Below are positions 37,541 to 46,527 of a stretch of DNA of 64,000 nucleotides, in pieces. The translations under genes and the position numbers were made by a program. The DNA lies in assembly GCF_040932485.1 (NCBI RefSeq), contig NZ_JBFRBH010000001.1, positions 1,860,001 to 1,924,000 on the forward strand, read 5' to 3'. This DNA is from Gymnodinialimonas sp. 202GB13-11. GTDB lineage: Bacteria > Pseudomonadota > Alphaproteobacteria > Rhodobacterales > Rhodobacteraceae. Numbering within the stretch: the first letter of the stretch is position 1; each line of letters opens with the position of its first letter. Under the pieces are notes generated by a model that did no database searches, was not told the DNA's origin, and saw nothing but the letters and a program-made list of their open reading frames with translations.

Positions 37541-38332
37541 CTAGGACGCCGCAGCGACCGCCCTGCCTGTCATCACCTTCACAAGATGCGCGCGGTATTC
37601 ACCGGTGCCGTGCAGGTCGCTTATCATATCGCCAGATGGCGCAGCAAGCCCATCGACCGCCCCTTTCGAGAAGTCCGACGACAGGGCCGCTTCGGCCTCC
37701 GCCCACCGGAACACACCGTCAGAGGATGCCCCCGTCACAGCCACACGCACGCCATCGGCGAACTTGCAGACGAACACGCCCACGAGCGCAAAGCGCGACG
37801 CGGGTTGGACGAACTTCTGGTAGTTCGACACTTCAGGCACCGGGAATTTCACCTCGGTGATGATTTCCCCTTCATCGAGGGCCGTGGTGAACATGCCGTC
37901 GAAGAAATCATCCGCTGCAATCTCACGTGCGTTGGTCAGGATCGTGGCCCCTGCCCCAAGCACCGCCGCAGGGTAGCATGCGGACGGGTCGTTGTTGGCG
38001 AGTGAGCCGCCGATGGTGCCGCGATTGCGCACTGCCGGATCACCGATCCGACCGGCAAGACCCGCGAGGCCCGGGAAGTGCGAAGCCGCCTCCCGCGCGA
38101 CGGTTGCGTGCGTCGTGGCACCGCCGATGCAAACCTGGCCCGCGTCATTGACGCAAACGCCTTTCATCTCGGCAATCCCGTTCAGCGAGACCAGCGTTTC
38201 GGTCTGGGCAAGCCGTTGTTTCATGGTGGGGAGCAGGGTCTGCCCCCCACCGAGCGCCTGGGCCTCCTCCTGCCCGAGCGCTGCGACCGCATCTGCGATC
38301 GTTGTGGGTTTGGAGAATTCGAAATTATACAT
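37541..38332 (-). CDS. coxM: Carbon monoxide dehydrogenase-like medium (FAD) subunit
   Basis: CoxM, 263 residues, is the flavoprotein subunit of the xanthine-oxidase type complex CoxSLM; it passes electrons from the Fe-S subunit to the quinone pool. FAD-binding blocks are GGGQTLLPTMK (28-38) and RNRGTIGGSLANNDPSA (around 103-119). The C-terminal domain is slightly short but intact. It is the last gene of the structural cluster, 13 bases after coxL; a terminator follows. Confidence 0.92.
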   Translation of the reverse strand: MYNFEFSKPTTIADAVAALGQEEAQALGGGQTLLPTMKQRLAQTETLVSLNGIAEMKGVCVNDAGQVCIGGATTHATVAREAASHFPGLAGLAGRIGDPAVRNRGTIGGSLANNDPSACYPAAVLGAGATILTNAREIAADDFFDGMFTTALDEGEIITEVKFPVPEVSNYQKFVQPASRFALVGVFVCKFADGVRVAVTGASSDGVFRWAEAEAALSSDFSKGAVDGLAAPSGDMISDLHGTGEYRAHLVKVMTGRAVAAAS

Positions 38333-38344
38333 GTGAGGTTCTCC

Positions 38345-40711
38345 TTAATTCTGCATGGCCGCCCAAACGCGCGCAGGCGTCAGGGGCATGTCGATATGGG
38401 TGACGTTGGTGTGGCCCGCCCGCTGCAGGGCATCCACAACCGCGTTTACGACCGAGGGTGGTGAGCCGATCGCCCCCGCCTCGCCGCAGCCTTTCACGCC
38501 CAGTGGGTTGTGCGTGCAGGGCGTAGCGCTGGAATGATCCACCTGGAACATCGGCACGTCGTCAGCGCGCGGCATGGTGTAATCCATGTAGCTGGCCGAC
38601 AGAAGCTGGCCGTTCTCGTCATAGGACACGTTTTCCAGCAAAGCCTGACCGATACCTTGCGCCAAACCGCCATGAACCTGGCCTTCCACGATCATCGGAT
38701 TGACCACGTTGCCGAAATCATCGGCTGCGGCAAACGACATGATCTCAACCTTGCCGGTGTCGGGGTCCACTTCGACCTCGCAAGCATAGGCGCCAGCGGG
38801 ATAGGTGAAGTTGTTTGGATCGTAGAATGCGGTTTCTTCCAGCCCCGGCTCGATCTCTTCGAGCGGGTAGTTGTGCGGCACGTAAGCCGCGAGGGTCACA
38901 TCGCCCCAAGCCACCGATTTGTCCGTACCGGCAACGCTGAACTGACCGTCCTTCAGTTCAATATCGCCCTCGGCCGCTTCCATCAGGTGGGCCGCGATCT
39001 TCTTGGCCTTTGCGATGATCTTCTCGGTCGCACGGACCATAGCAGACCCACCCACGGCGAGGGAGCGAGAGCCATAGGTGCCCATGCCCATCGGCGTGTT
39101 GGCCGTGTCGCCATGGACGACTTCGACCATGTTTTCGTCGATGCCGATCATGTCAGCCACGACCTGGGCGAATGAGGTCTCATGCCCCTGCCCATGGCTG
39201 TGCGACCCGGTCATCACAACCAAACCGCCGGTGGCATTCACGCGCACAGTCGCCGATTCATAGAGGCCAGCGCGCGCGCCCAACTGCCCCACCAAAGCCG
39301 ACGGCGCGATACCGCACGCCTCGATATAACAGTTCACGCCAAGCCCACGCAGCTTGCCGTTCTCAGCCGATTTCGCACGGCGGGCCTCGAACCCATCCCG
39401 GTCAATCATCTCCAACAGCTTCGACATCGTGCCTTCATAGTCACCGGTGTCGTATTCCACGGCCACAGGCGTGGCGTAGGGGAATTCGGTGATGAAGTTC
39501 TGGCGGCGCAATTCAATCGGGTCGACGCCCAATTCCCGCGCCGCCTTGTCGATCACACGCTCCAACTGGAACGTCGCCTCGGGGCGGCCCGCGCCACGGT
39601 AGGCGTCTACTGGCACGGTATTGGTAAACACCGCCTTCACGTTCACATAGATATTGGGCGTCTTGTAGTTGCCCGCCATCAGCGTGCCGTGCAGCCACGT
39701 TGGAATACTCGGCGCGAAGGTGGACAGGTAAGCCCCCATATTCGCATAGGTCTCGGTCCGAATGCCGGTGAAGTTGTTGTCCGCATCCAGCGCCAGTTCG
39801 ATCTTGGTGACGTGGTCGCGGCCATGGGCGTCGGTGATGAACGCCTCGCTCCGCGACGAGGTCCATTTCACCGGACGGCGGCACTGCTTTGCCGCGAAGG
39901 TGACAAACGCTTCTTCGACATAGTGGAAGATCTTCGAACCAAAACCGCCCCCCACATCGGGCGCCACAACCCGCAGCTTGTGCTCAGGGATACCAAGTAC
40001 GAACGCGCCCATCAGAAGGCGGATCACATGGGGGTTTTGAGATGTGGTGTAGAGCGTGGAATCGTCGGTTCCCACCGCATAGTCACCCACCGCAACACGT
40101 GGCTCCATCGGGTTCGGGCTAAGCCGGTTGTTGACCAACTCCAGCGTCGTCACATGGGCCGCAGCCTCGAACGCGGCATCCACGGCAGGCTTGTTTTCCT
40201 CAACAAAACCCCAGTCATAGCAAAGGTTCGACGTCAGATCGTCATGCACCTTGGTGCTGCCATCCGCGACTGCAGCCTTCATGTCCACAACCGCCGGAAG
40301 CTCTTCGATATCCAACTCGATCGCTTCTGCTGCATTGCGCGCCTGTGCAGGCGTCTCAGCCACCACTGCGGCAATCGCATCGCCCACATAGCGAACCTTG
40401 CCTTGCGCCAGGATCGGGTGCGCGGGTTCCTGCATCGGCTCGCCATGCTTGTCGGTCACCTGCCAACCGCAGGGAACACCACCCACGCCTTCGAAATCCG
40501 CGCCGGTGAAGATGCGCACCACGCCCGGCATCGCTGCCGCCGCACTGGTGTCCACGTTCTTCAACACCCCATGCGCCACGTCCGAGCGCAGGAAATGCAC
40601 GTAAGCCTGACCCTGCAGGTTGATATCGTCTGTGTAGCGGCCCTGCCCGGTCAGAAACCGAACATCCTCCCGCCGCTTGGAACTTGCGCCAATACCTGAA
40701 TCCTTCGGCAT
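38345..40711 (-). CDS. coxL: Form II carbon monoxide dehydrogenase-like large subunit (molybdenum)
   Basis: A 788-residue molybdopterin-cytosine-dinucleotide subunit of the xanthine oxidase family. The active-site loop reads AYRGAGR at 370-376, the form II signature; true CO oxidisers of form I have AYXCSFR with the copper-binding cysteine, which is missing here. GGGFGSK (254-260) and the catalytic glutamate region [12 protein letters not shown] near the C-terminus are conserved. Form II enzymes may oxidise other carbonyl or aldehyde substrates; their substrate is debated. It lies between the 69-codon ORF and coxM. Confidence 0.93.
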   Translation of the reverse strand: MPKDSGIGASSKRREDVRFLTGQGRYTDDINLQGQAYVHFLRSDVAHGVLKNVDTSAAAAMPGVVRIFTGADFEGVGGVPCGWQVTDKHGEPMQEPAHPILAQGKVRYVGDAIAAVVAETPAQARNAAEAIELDIEELPAVVDMKAAVADGSTKVHDDLTSNLCYDWGFVEENKPAVDAAFEAAAHVTTLELVNNRLSPNPMEPRVAVGDYAVGTDDSTLYTTSQNPHVIRLLMGAFVLGIPEHKLRVVAPDVGGGFGSKIFHYVEEAFVTFAAKQCRRPVKWTSSRSEAFITDAHGRDHVTKIELALDADNNFTGIRTETYANMGAYLSTFAPSIPTWLHGTLMAGNYKTPNIYVNVKAVFTNTVPVDAYRGAGRPEATFQLERVIDKAARELGVDPIELRRQNFITEFPYATPVAVEYDTGDYEGTMSKLLEMIDRDGFEARRAKSAENGKLRGLGVNCYIEACGIAPSALVGQLGARAGLYESATVRVNATGGLVVMTGSHSHGQGHETSFAQVVADMIGIDENMVEVVHGDTANTPMGMGTYGSRSLAVGGSAMVRATEKIIAKAKKIAAHLMEAAEGDIELKDGQFSVAGTDKSVAWGDVTLAAYVPHNYPLEEIEPGLEETAFYDPNNFTYPAGAYACEVEVDPDTGKVEIMSFAAADDFGNVVNPMIVEGQVHGGLAQGIGQALLENVSYDENGQLLSASYMDYTMPRADDVPMFQVDHSSATPCTHNPLGVKGCGEAGAIGSPPSVVNAVVDALQRAGHTNVTHIDMPLTPARVWAAMQN

Positions 40712-40756
40712 GGTCGTCCTCCCTATGAACTTGTTCAGGGCACCATAGCCCTCAAT

Positions 40757-40966
40757 TCAATTTGCAATCCCATCACCGGCCGTGGGCAGGCACACCATCT
40801 GTTGCACAACCTGTTGCGACCGGGAGTTGTCGTTGAGCTGGAACGTCGCCGCCGCAACCGCGGCCTCGCATTCCTCAGCGCTGTCGTAGCGCAGGCCGGT
40901 ATCGAAGGTTCCTCCCCCCTCCATAACCAGCACCATGGCCCAAACGAAAACGATATCCGGGACCAT
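40757..40966 (-). CDS. Small membrane protein between coxS and coxL
   Basis: A 69-residue ORF whose ATG comes two bases after the coxS stop and whose stop lies 45 bases before coxL, so it is co-transcribed and probably coupled. The first 17 residues are hydrophobic (VPDIVFVWAMVLVMEGG), a signal or anchor; then YDSAEECEAAVAAA and a second cysteine in QQMVCLP, which could form a disulfide. No family recognised. The usual coxM-coxS-coxL order has no such gene. Confidence 0.6.
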   Translation of the reverse strand: MVPDIVFVWAMVLVMEGGGTFDTGLRYDSAEECEAAVAAATFQLNDNSRSQQVVQQMVCLPTAGDGIAN

Positions 40967-40968
40967 GT

Positions 40969-41454
40969 TTACTCCGCAGCGATCGCCGATACGTCCTGTC
41001 CGCTGGCCGCCATGATCGCCTTGACGATGTTATGATAGCCGGTGCAGCGGCAGATATTGCCTTCAAGGTATTCGCGCACCTCGGCCTCGGTGGGCTTTGG
41101 GTTGTCCTTCAGCAAGGCCGCCGCCGACATCACCATGCCCGGCGTGCAGAAGCCGCACTGAAGCCCGTGATGGTCCTGGAACGCTTGCTGGATCACACCA
41201 AGCGAGCCATCGGCGTTCGCCATGCCTTCGATGGTTTTGACCTCTGCCCCTTCCACATCCAGCGCCAGCGTCGTGCAGCTTTTCACTGCCTCGCCGTTCA
41301 CATGCACCACGCAGGCCCCGCATTGGCTGGTGTCACAGCCCACATGGGTTCCGGTCAGCCGCTGACCGTCGCGCAAAAATTCACTGAGCAGTGTCCGCCC
41401 TTCAACATCCCCGGAAACGGCACGGCCGTTCACGGTCATCGACACCTGGGTCAT
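40969..41454 (-). CDS. coxS: Carbon monoxide dehydrogenase-like small (2Fe-2S) subunit
   Basis: CoxS, 161 residues, carries two [2Fe-2S] clusters that link the molybdenum and flavin subunits. The N-terminal plant-ferredoxin cluster uses C40, C45, C48 and C60 (CDTSQCGAC); the C-terminal cluster uses C100, C103, C135 and C137 (CGFC and CRC). All eight are present. It is the first structural gene of the cluster and is divergent from the arsR-type gene, with 166 bases between. Confidence 0.95.
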   Translation of the reverse strand: MTQVSMTVNGRAVSGDVEGRTLLSEFLRDGQRLTGTHVGCDTSQCGACVVHVNGEAVKSCTTLALDVEGAEVKTIEGMANADGSLGVIQQAFQDHHGLQCGFCTPGMVMSAAALLKDNPKPTEAEVREYLEGNICRCTGYHNIVKAIMAASGQDVSAIAAE

Positions 41455-41572
41455 TCAATCCTCCCTTGGTTATTGCCTCCATCCAAACATGGATGCGGGG
41501 ATTCACAAACAGGTAATTCCGCCCTTTTTTCAGGCATTTGCGCGGAAAGATGCTTGTGCAGGCGCGGCATCA

Positions 41573-41590
41573 TTCATCCATACGGTTGAC
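41573..41590. promoter_or_regulatory. Operator-like site 1 upstream of the arsR-type gene
   Basis: TTCATCCATACGGTTGAC, an imperfect palindrome that matches site 2 (41612-41629) at 14 of 18 positions, 39 bases away. It lies in the promoter region shared with coxS. Confidence 0.5.
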
Positions 41591-41611
41591 TGATGCAGAA
41601 TAGTTCACTAA

Positions 41612-41629
41612 TTCACCCATATGGTTGAA
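41612..41629. promoter_or_regulatory. Operator-like site 2 overlapping the arsR-type start codon
   Basis: TTCACCCATATGGTTGAA is an 18-base palindrome with one mismatched pair, centred on the ATG of the regulator (41621). The core CCATATGGTT is like sites found before other ArsR-SRPBCC operons. Autorepression is inferred. Confidence 0.6.
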
Positions 41630-41962
41630 CGATCAGACGACACATCCCTCACCCGCATCCTGAAGGCCGCCAGCGACCCGACACGGCGCGCCATTCTGAC
41701 GCTTCTGGCACAACAAGGTCCGCTGACGATCAGCGTGATCCAAAATCAATTCCCGATGAGCCTGAACGCCATCTCAAAACACATCAAAGTCCTTGAGGGG
41801 GCGGGCTTGGTCTCACGCCGCACCGAATGGCGTGAGCATTACATCGAGCTGAAGCCAGAGGTTCTCGCCGAAGTGGACCAATGGTTCACCCAGCTTCGGT
41901 CGATTTGGGATCAACGTCTGGATGCGCTCGACCAAATCATCACCAAAGGAGCCGCCAAATGA
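41621..41962 (+). CDS. ArsR-family transcriptional repressor (SRPBCC-linked type)
   Basis: A 113-residue winged-helix regulator: LTRILKAASDPTRRAILTLLAQQGPLTISVI, then recognition helix MSLNAISKHIKVLEGAGLVSRR and wing REHYIEL. No metal-binding cysteine or histidine set is visible, as expected for the subgroup that sits before SRPBCC (AHSA1) genes. The start codon lies inside an operator-like palindrome. Its stop overlaps the next start by four bases (ATGA). The gene stands on the plus strand inside the otherwise minus-strand cox region. Confidence 0.9.
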   Translation: MVERSDDTSLTRILKAASDPTRRAILTLLAQQGPLTISVIQNQFPMSLNAISKHIKVLEGAGLVSRRTEWREHYIELKPEVLAEVDQWFTQLRSIWDQRLDALDQIITKGAAK

Positions 41963-42396
41963 CCACTGCATCCAAGGACCTCGAACTCACCTGCACCCGC
42001 ACCATCGCCGCCCCGCCAGAAGCGCTTTATGACGCTTGGCTGGATGCAGAGAAATTGGCGCAATTCATGCGCCCCGGCGCATCCGTCACGATTGCACGGG
42101 CCGAAAACGACCCACGGCTCGGCGGACGCTTCGATATCGTGATGCAGACGCCAGAGACGGAGATCCCGCACTGGGGCATCTACCAAACACTCGACCGGCC
42201 CAACCGCATCGTTTTCACATGGAACAGCCCGTTCACAACAGGTGAGGATTCAACCGTGACGCTCGATTTCACCGCCGTAAAGGGCGGCACGGAAGTGCGT
42301 TTGCATCATATCCGGTTCCCCAGTGAAGAAAGTCGTAAAGATCATGAGGCCGGTTGGGGCGCAATTCTTGCAACGCTGTCGGAGGCAATCGCATGA
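41959..42396 (+). CDS. SRPBCC (AHSA1-like) domain protein
   Basis: A 145-residue START/Bet v1-like lipid or small-molecule binding protein: TRTIAAPPEALYDAWLDAEKLAQFM, then PRLGGRFDIVMQTPE and GTEVRLHHIRFPSEESRKDHEAGW. It is coupled to the ArsR-type gene at its start and to the DUF899 gene at its end (four-base overlaps both times). It is not CoxG: the membrane-anchoring C-terminal tail of CoxG is absent. The ligand is unknown. Confidence 0.88.
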   Translation: MTTASKDLELTCTRTIAAPPEALYDAWLDAEKLAQFMRPGASVTIARAENDPRLGGRFDIVMQTPETEIPHWGIYQTLDRPNRIVFTWNSPFTTGEDSTVTLDFTAVKGGTEVRLHHIRFPSEESRKDHEAGWGAILATLSEAIA

Positions 42397-43076
42397 GGGT
42401 TACTGAGAATACCAACTGGCTGTCCGCCCGCCACGATCTTCTTGCGGCGGAAAAAGCGCACAAACGGGCCAGCGATGATCTGGCCCGCAAGCGCCGTGCC
42501 CTGCCACGGGTGCCTGTGACCCGCGCCTACCGCTTCGCCGCCGAGGACCGATCTTACGTGCTGGCCGACCTTTTCGGCCCGCACAGCCAGCTTCTCGTCT
42601 ACCATTTCATGTTCCCACCCGAATGGGAGGCCGGATGCCCGTCCTGCTCGTTCTGGGTCGACAATCTGGAGGGGCTGCGCCCGCATCTTGCGGCGCGCGA
42701 CGCGCAGTTGGTTCTCACATCATCTGCCTCAACCGCGCAAATCTCGGCCTATCAGTCCCGCATGGGCTGGACCATTCCGTGGCTCTCAGAGGTGGACGGC
42801 GATTTTGGCTGTGATATGGGCGTCCGCTTCACCGATGCTGAGCGCACAGATGGGACCATCGCATACAATTTCGGATCCTCCGGCTTTCCGGTGAATGAGG
42901 CCCCGGGGCTGAGCGTATTCGCCAAGGAAGGAGAGGAGATTTTTCTGACCTACCAGACCTTTGCCCGCGGGCTGGAGCAATTCAATGCCGCCTATGGCTT
43001 GATGGATTTGCTGCCGAAGGGTCGCGATGAAGGGGGCAAGGGCATGGCGTGGCTCAGGCGCCGCGACGATTACTGA
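42393..43076 (+). CDS. DUF899 (thioredoxin-like) protein
   Basis: A 227-residue member of DUF899, a thioredoxin-fold family. Typical blocks: LPRVPVTRAYRF, LADLFGPHSQLLVYHFMFPPEW, CPSCSFWVDN with the CxxC redox pair, WTIPWLSEVDGDFGCDMGV and LSVFAKEGEEIFLTYQTFARG. It is the third gene of the ArsR operon (ATGA overlap). Its last seven bases overlap the end of the molybdopterin-binding gene on the minus strand. Function unknown, perhaps redox. Confidence 0.88.
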   Translation: MRVTENTNWLSARHDLLAAEKAHKRASDDLARKRRALPRVPVTRAYRFAAEDRSYVLADLFGPHSQLLVYHFMFPPEWEAGCPSCSFWVDNLEGLRPHLAARDAQLVLTSSASTAQISAYQSRMGWTIPWLSEVDGDFGCDMGVRFTDAERTDGTIAYNFGSSGFPVNEAPGLSVFAKEGEEIFLTYQTFARGLEQFNAAYGLMDLLPKGRDEGGKGMAWLRRRDDY

Positions 43077-44077
43077 GCATCCCGTGGGCGCGGACGCGAG
43101 GGTATTTCCTTTAGCAACCCGCCCACGCCCATGCCGGCAATATCGATCTGCTCCAAAGGGACGCCACAAATCACTCGTTCCATCACCCAATCCGCCCCGT
43201 TCAGAGCGGGTGAGCGTGCACATCCAGGCAATCCGATCACGGGGCGCTCACCGATCCGCCCCAGAAAAAGCAGATTGCCCGGATCAACCGGCATTCCGTA
43301 GTGCAAAACCTCCCCACCTGCCGCCCGCACGGCAGCTGGTGCCACATCCTCGCCATCTGATGTGGCGGAGCCTGTCAGGATCAACAGCAACTCCCCCGGA
43401 GCATCCGTCAAAGCCTTCGCCAGCATCTCCGCTCGATGGCGCACAACAACGCGCTCACTCAACAGGACGGAGAACTGATCCAGCCGTCCCTTTACTGACC
43501 GCCTACCCTTATCGGAGGGTTCGGCCGCATCAACGCTGGTCTCGATCAGGCTGGCAGAGGCGATCTGCCCTTCCAGCAAGCGCACCGCTCCCGCACCACG
43601 CGTACAGGCCTCTTCTACGTCCTGCTCAGGTGCCGCGAAGGGAATAATCTTGACGGTCACGGCCAAACCGCGCGGGCCGAGGCGCGCCCATTCCGGCACT
43701 GTTGCAACCGTTATGGCTGGGTTGATCCGGTTGATCACGTCAATCGCTGCCGCATCCACCACAACGATCCCGCTCGACGTCGCGCGCAAATTCACCCGCC
43801 CCGTGGCCGCTTCCCCGGCCTCCAACCCCGGACCGCACAAAGCCGCAGCAATCCGCGCCGCCGCCTCATCCTCGTGCAAATCACCGGGCTCAAGTCGCGC
43901 GACGATTACGTCCGTCACATCGTTCTTCGTCAGATCATCCAGATGTTGCGCGGTCAGGCGCGTGCCCTTTGGGATTGTGTAGACAAGGCTTTCAGGATTC
44001 GCGGGGTCGGACGCAACGCGTCCATGGGCAAGATACGCCCCCTCCGCTTCGGCCACCGGAACCGGTCCGAACTTCAT
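43070..44077 (-). CDS. Molybdopterin-binding protein (MoeA/MogA-like domain)
   Basis: A 335-residue protein with a MoCF_biosynth-type molybdopterin-binding domain in its C-terminal half (LLILTGSATSDGEDVAPAAVRAAGGEVLHYGMPVDPGN, PVIGLPGCARSPALNGADW). The N-terminal half has VAEAEGAYLAHG, as in MoeA-like relatives. Proteins of this kind in cox and aldehyde oxidase clusters help to deliver or modify the molybdenum cofactor. It overlaps the xdhC-like gene by four bases and is the last accessory gene before the inserted ArsR cassette. Confidence 0.82.
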   Translation of the reverse strand: MKFGPVPVAEAEGAYLAHGRVASDPANPESLVYTIPKGTRLTAQHLDDLTKNDVTDVIVARLEPGDLHEDEAAARIAAALCGPGLEAGEAATGRVNLRATSSGIVVVDAAAIDVINRINPAITVATVPEWARLGPRGLAVTVKIIPFAAPEQDVEEACTRGAGAVRLLEGQIASASLIETSVDAAEPSDKGRRSVKGRLDQFSVLLSERVVVRHRAEMLAKALTDAPGELLLILTGSATSDGEDVAPAAVRAAGGEVLHYGMPVDPGNLLFLGRIGERPVIGLPGCARSPALNGADWVMERVICGVPLEQIDIAGMGVGGLLKEIPSRPRPRDAQ

Positions 44078-45036
44078 GGACGCCGCAGCCTTTGCGTCAC
44101 CTCAGCCATGACGGAGACCGCAATCTCGCCCGGTCCCTGCGCCCCAATATCCAGGCCAACCGGCGCGTGAATGCGCGCAATTTGCTCTGCCTTAAACCCC
44201 GCCTCTTCCAAACGTGTCACGCGCTTGGCATGGGTCCTGGTCGACCCCAGACATCCAAGGTAGAACACCTCCGACCGCATCGCCTTCATAATTGCTGGAT
44301 CGTCCAGTTTTGGGTCATGGGTCAACGTTACGACCGCCGTGCGCGCATCCAATCCAATCGCGTCCAATGCCTCATCGGGCCACTCCTCCACGATCCGCTC
44401 ACCCGGAAAGCGCGCCGCTGCCCCGAAGGCCGGGCGCGGATCCACCAGAACCGGGTCATATCCCGCCATCCGTGCCATCGGCAAAAGCGCCTGCGCGATG
44501 TGAACGGCACCCACCACAATCATGCGCAGCGGCGGGTTGTGGATGTGCACAAACACATCGGCCTCCATGCCCGATTTGTCTGCGCGAAACCGATCCGGCC
44601 AGGCTTCGACCCCGGCCAAACGCCGCGCACCCGACGCCACATCTACTTCATAGGCCACTGCACGCCGCGCTGCGCGGGCCTCGACAAGATCCGCCAGCAC
44701 GGCCTCCCCCATCGCCGCCACCGGCTCGACCCAGACCTTGATCCGCCCACCACAGGCCAGCCCCACGGCAAAGGCCTCGTCATCGGAGACGCCAAATTCC
44801 AGCATCTTTCCGGCAGCGCCGCCGACCATATCCATGGCTTCAACCACAACGGCCCCCTCGACGCAGCCACCCGAGACGGAGCCTTCCATTTCACCGTGGC
44901 CTGAGACCACAAGCTGCGAGCCAACTGCCCGCGGCGCCGAGCCCCAGGTTTCCACGACCGTCGCCAGCACCGCGCCGTTACCCGATCGATGCCAGTCCAA
45001 CGCCAGCTCTGGCATCCGTTCCAGATCATCCATCAC
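44074..45036 (-). CDS. XdhC/CoxI-family molybdenum cofactor insertion protein
   Basis: A 320-residue chaperone for sulfuration and insertion of the molybdenum cofactor in xanthine oxidase-type enzymes. The N-terminal XdhC_CoxI domain has VETWGSAPRAVGSQLVVS and GSVSGGCVEGAVV; the C-terminal Rossmann domain has VVGAVHIAQALLPMARMAGYDPVLVDPR and FYLGCLGSTRTHAKR. It stands between coxE and the molybdopterin-binding gene. It probably acts on the CoxL of this cluster. Confidence 0.9.
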   Translation of the reverse strand: MMDDLERMPELALDWHRSGNGAVLATVVETWGSAPRAVGSQLVVSGHGEMEGSVSGGCVEGAVVVEAMDMVGGAAGKMLEFGVSDDEAFAVGLACGGRIKVWVEPVAAMGEAVLADLVEARAARRAVAYEVDVASGARRLAGVEAWPDRFRADKSGMEADVFVHIHNPPLRMIVVGAVHIAQALLPMARMAGYDPVLVDPRPAFGAAARFPGERIVEEWPDEALDAIGLDARTAVVTLTHDPKLDDPAIMKAMRSEVFYLGCLGSTRTHAKRVTRLEEAGFKAEQIARIHAPVGLDIGAQGPGEIAVSVMAEVTQRLRRP

Positions 45037-45086
45037 ACAGGCCTCCCTGAACGAACCCTAGCGCCCGGCACTCGCAGCGCAACCTG

Positions 45087-45133
45087 CTCTTCCACTGGTC
45101 TGAAATACTTCCGGGGTTTGGGGTGGAACCCCA
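45087..45133. repeat. Intergenic repeat copy with hairpin
   Basis: CTCTTCCACTGGTCTGAAATACTT followed by CCGGGGTTTGGGGTGGAACCCC, which can form a GGGGTT/AACCCC hairpin. The first part matches 53235-53262 closely and 63728-63750 more weakly. A further hairpin TCGCGCC/GGCGCGA follows at 45135-45151. Confidence 0.6.
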
Positions 45134-45198
45134 ATCGCGCCAACGGCGCGAGCCACAAAACATCACGTGCGGCGCAAGCCGCTCCATTTGCGAACAGA

Positions 45199-46458
45199 TC
45201 AACTCGCCCGCAACGCCGACGTCAGTCGCGCTTTTTCCCCCGGATCGTCGGGCCGCGCCACAGCCTCGGCCAACCCGGCCAAAGCCGCGATGTTGTGGCC
45301 TGCCCGAAAGCTCGACACATGGGGCAGCATCGCGCGAATGCCCGCTGCTTTCGGCGCAAAACCATCCCAGCGCAACAGCGGGTTCACCCAGATCACCCTG
45401 CGCGACGACAGCGCCAGTCGCTCCATCGCCGCCTCCAGCCGCTCCGGCTCATCCCGGTCCAAACCGTCGGTGATCAGCAAGACCACCGCACCGCGGCCCA
45501 GAACCCGGCGCGACCAATCGCGGTTGAACGCTTCAAGGCAGGCCCCGATGCGCGTCCCGCCTTCCCAATCCTGCGCCTCGGCCCCGGCGGCGGCCAAAGC
45601 CGCATCCACATCCCGCGCGCCCATGTGGCGGGTGATATTCGTCAGCCGCGTGCCGAAGGTGAAGGCATGCACCTCCGCCCACCCGGCCCCTTTCGCATTC
45701 GAGACCGCGTGCAGAAAGTGCAGAACCGCACGAGAATAGCTGCTCATCGAGCCGGAGATATCACACAACGCCACCAGCGAGGGCCACCGCTCCCGCCGAT
45801 CCTTGCGCGCAAATTCGACCACGTCACCGCCCCGCGCCATGGCGCCGCGCATCGTGCGCCGCCAATCAGGCCGCGAACCGTGGGCCGCAGCTTCGGTTCT
45901 ACGACTGACCAAAGGCGGCACAGACAGCGTCATCTGCGCGATGATCCGCTTGGCCTCGGCCATCTCGGCCACAGACATCTGCTCGAAATCCAGCGTTTTC
46001 AGCCGCTCTTCCCGGCTCATCGTCAGCGTCGTATCCACCTCGATCTCGGTGCCACCCGCCTCACCGTCGCCCATATCTGGCGCATCGCGGTCGACCCCAT
46101 GCAGCAGCGCCTCCGCCGCGCGCTTCTCGGCCGATTTGACCGTCCGGTCCTCGGCTACACCACGCACGGCAGGTGTCAGCATCGACATCATGTGTTCCAG
46201 GTAGCGCGGGTCGCGCCAATACAGGCGAAAGACCTGGTCAAATACCGCCCGATGCTCAGGCCGCGCCGTGAAACAGGCGCGCAGCGTATAATAGAAATCC
46301 GCCCGTTCCCCGAACCCCGCCGCCGCCACCGCACGGATCGCATCGGCCACCCGCCCCGGCCCCGCCGGCAGGCCCGCCACCCGCAAAGCGCGCGCAAAAT
46401 GGGTGATGTTGGTTGTAAGCTGCGGGTCGTCCGGCAGCTCCAGCGGCGCATGTTCCAT
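45199..46458 (-). CDS. coxE: CoxE-like von Willebrand factor A domain protein
   Basis: A 419-residue protein with a VWA (CoxE) domain in the C-terminal half. The MIDAS metal motif is DISGS (233-237), followed by the ITDGLDRDEPERL block. Family knowledge: with the AAA+ protein CoxD it matures the copper-sulfur-molybdenum site of form I CO dehydrogenase. Its presence beside a form II enzyme without a copper ligand is notable. It is separated from coxD by an unrelated secreted-protein gene. Confidence 0.9.
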   Translation of the reverse strand: MEHAPLELPDDPQLTTNITHFARALRVAGLPAGPGRVADAIRAVAAAGFGERADFYYTLRACFTARPEHRAVFDQVFRLYWRDPRYLEHMMSMLTPAVRGVAEDRTVKSAEKRAAEALLHGVDRDAPDMGDGEAGGTEIEVDTTLTMSREERLKTLDFEQMSVAEMAEAKRIIAQMTLSVPPLVSRRTEAAAHGSRPDWRRTMRGAMARGGDVVEFARKDRRERWPSLVALCDISGSMSSYSRAVLHFLHAVSNAKGAGWAEVHAFTFGTRLTNITRHMGARDVDAALAAAGAEAQDWEGGTRIGACLEAFNRDWSRRVLGRGAVVLLITDGLDRDEPERLEAAMERLALSSRRVIWVNPLLRWDGFAPKAAGIRAMLPHVSSFRAGHNIAALAGLAEAVARPDDPGEKARLTSALRAS

Positions 46459-46475
46459 GGCTCTGAACAGAGAAC

Positions 46476-46504
46476 GCCCCCGGCCTCACGTCAAGGCCGG
46501 GGGC
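46476..46504 (-). terminator. GC-rich hairpin after the secreted Cys-repeat gene
   Basis: GCCCCCGGCCT pairs perfectly with AGGCCGGGGGC around a seven-base loop, between the secreted-protein gene and coxE. On the minus strand it is followed by GTTCTCTGTT, a weak T-rich tail. It may end the upstream transcript or only reduce coxE expression. Confidence 0.65.
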
Positions 46505-46527
46505 GCAGAAGGCTTAGGCAGATGCGC

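Noticed and set aside
39182-40699. A 505-codon plus-strand open frame
   Set aside because: It lies wholly antisense to coxL, which is certain. Arg/His-rich composition and no recognisable domain.
41959-42396. CoxG, the SRPBCC membrane-anchor protein of cox clusters
   Set aside because: The protein is a short AHSA1-type SRPBCC without the anchoring tail and is coupled to an ArsR regulator on the other strand, so it belongs to a separate operon.
45803-46204. Serine-rich plus-strand frame inside coxE
   Set aside because: Antisense shadow of a gene with an intact MIDAS motif.
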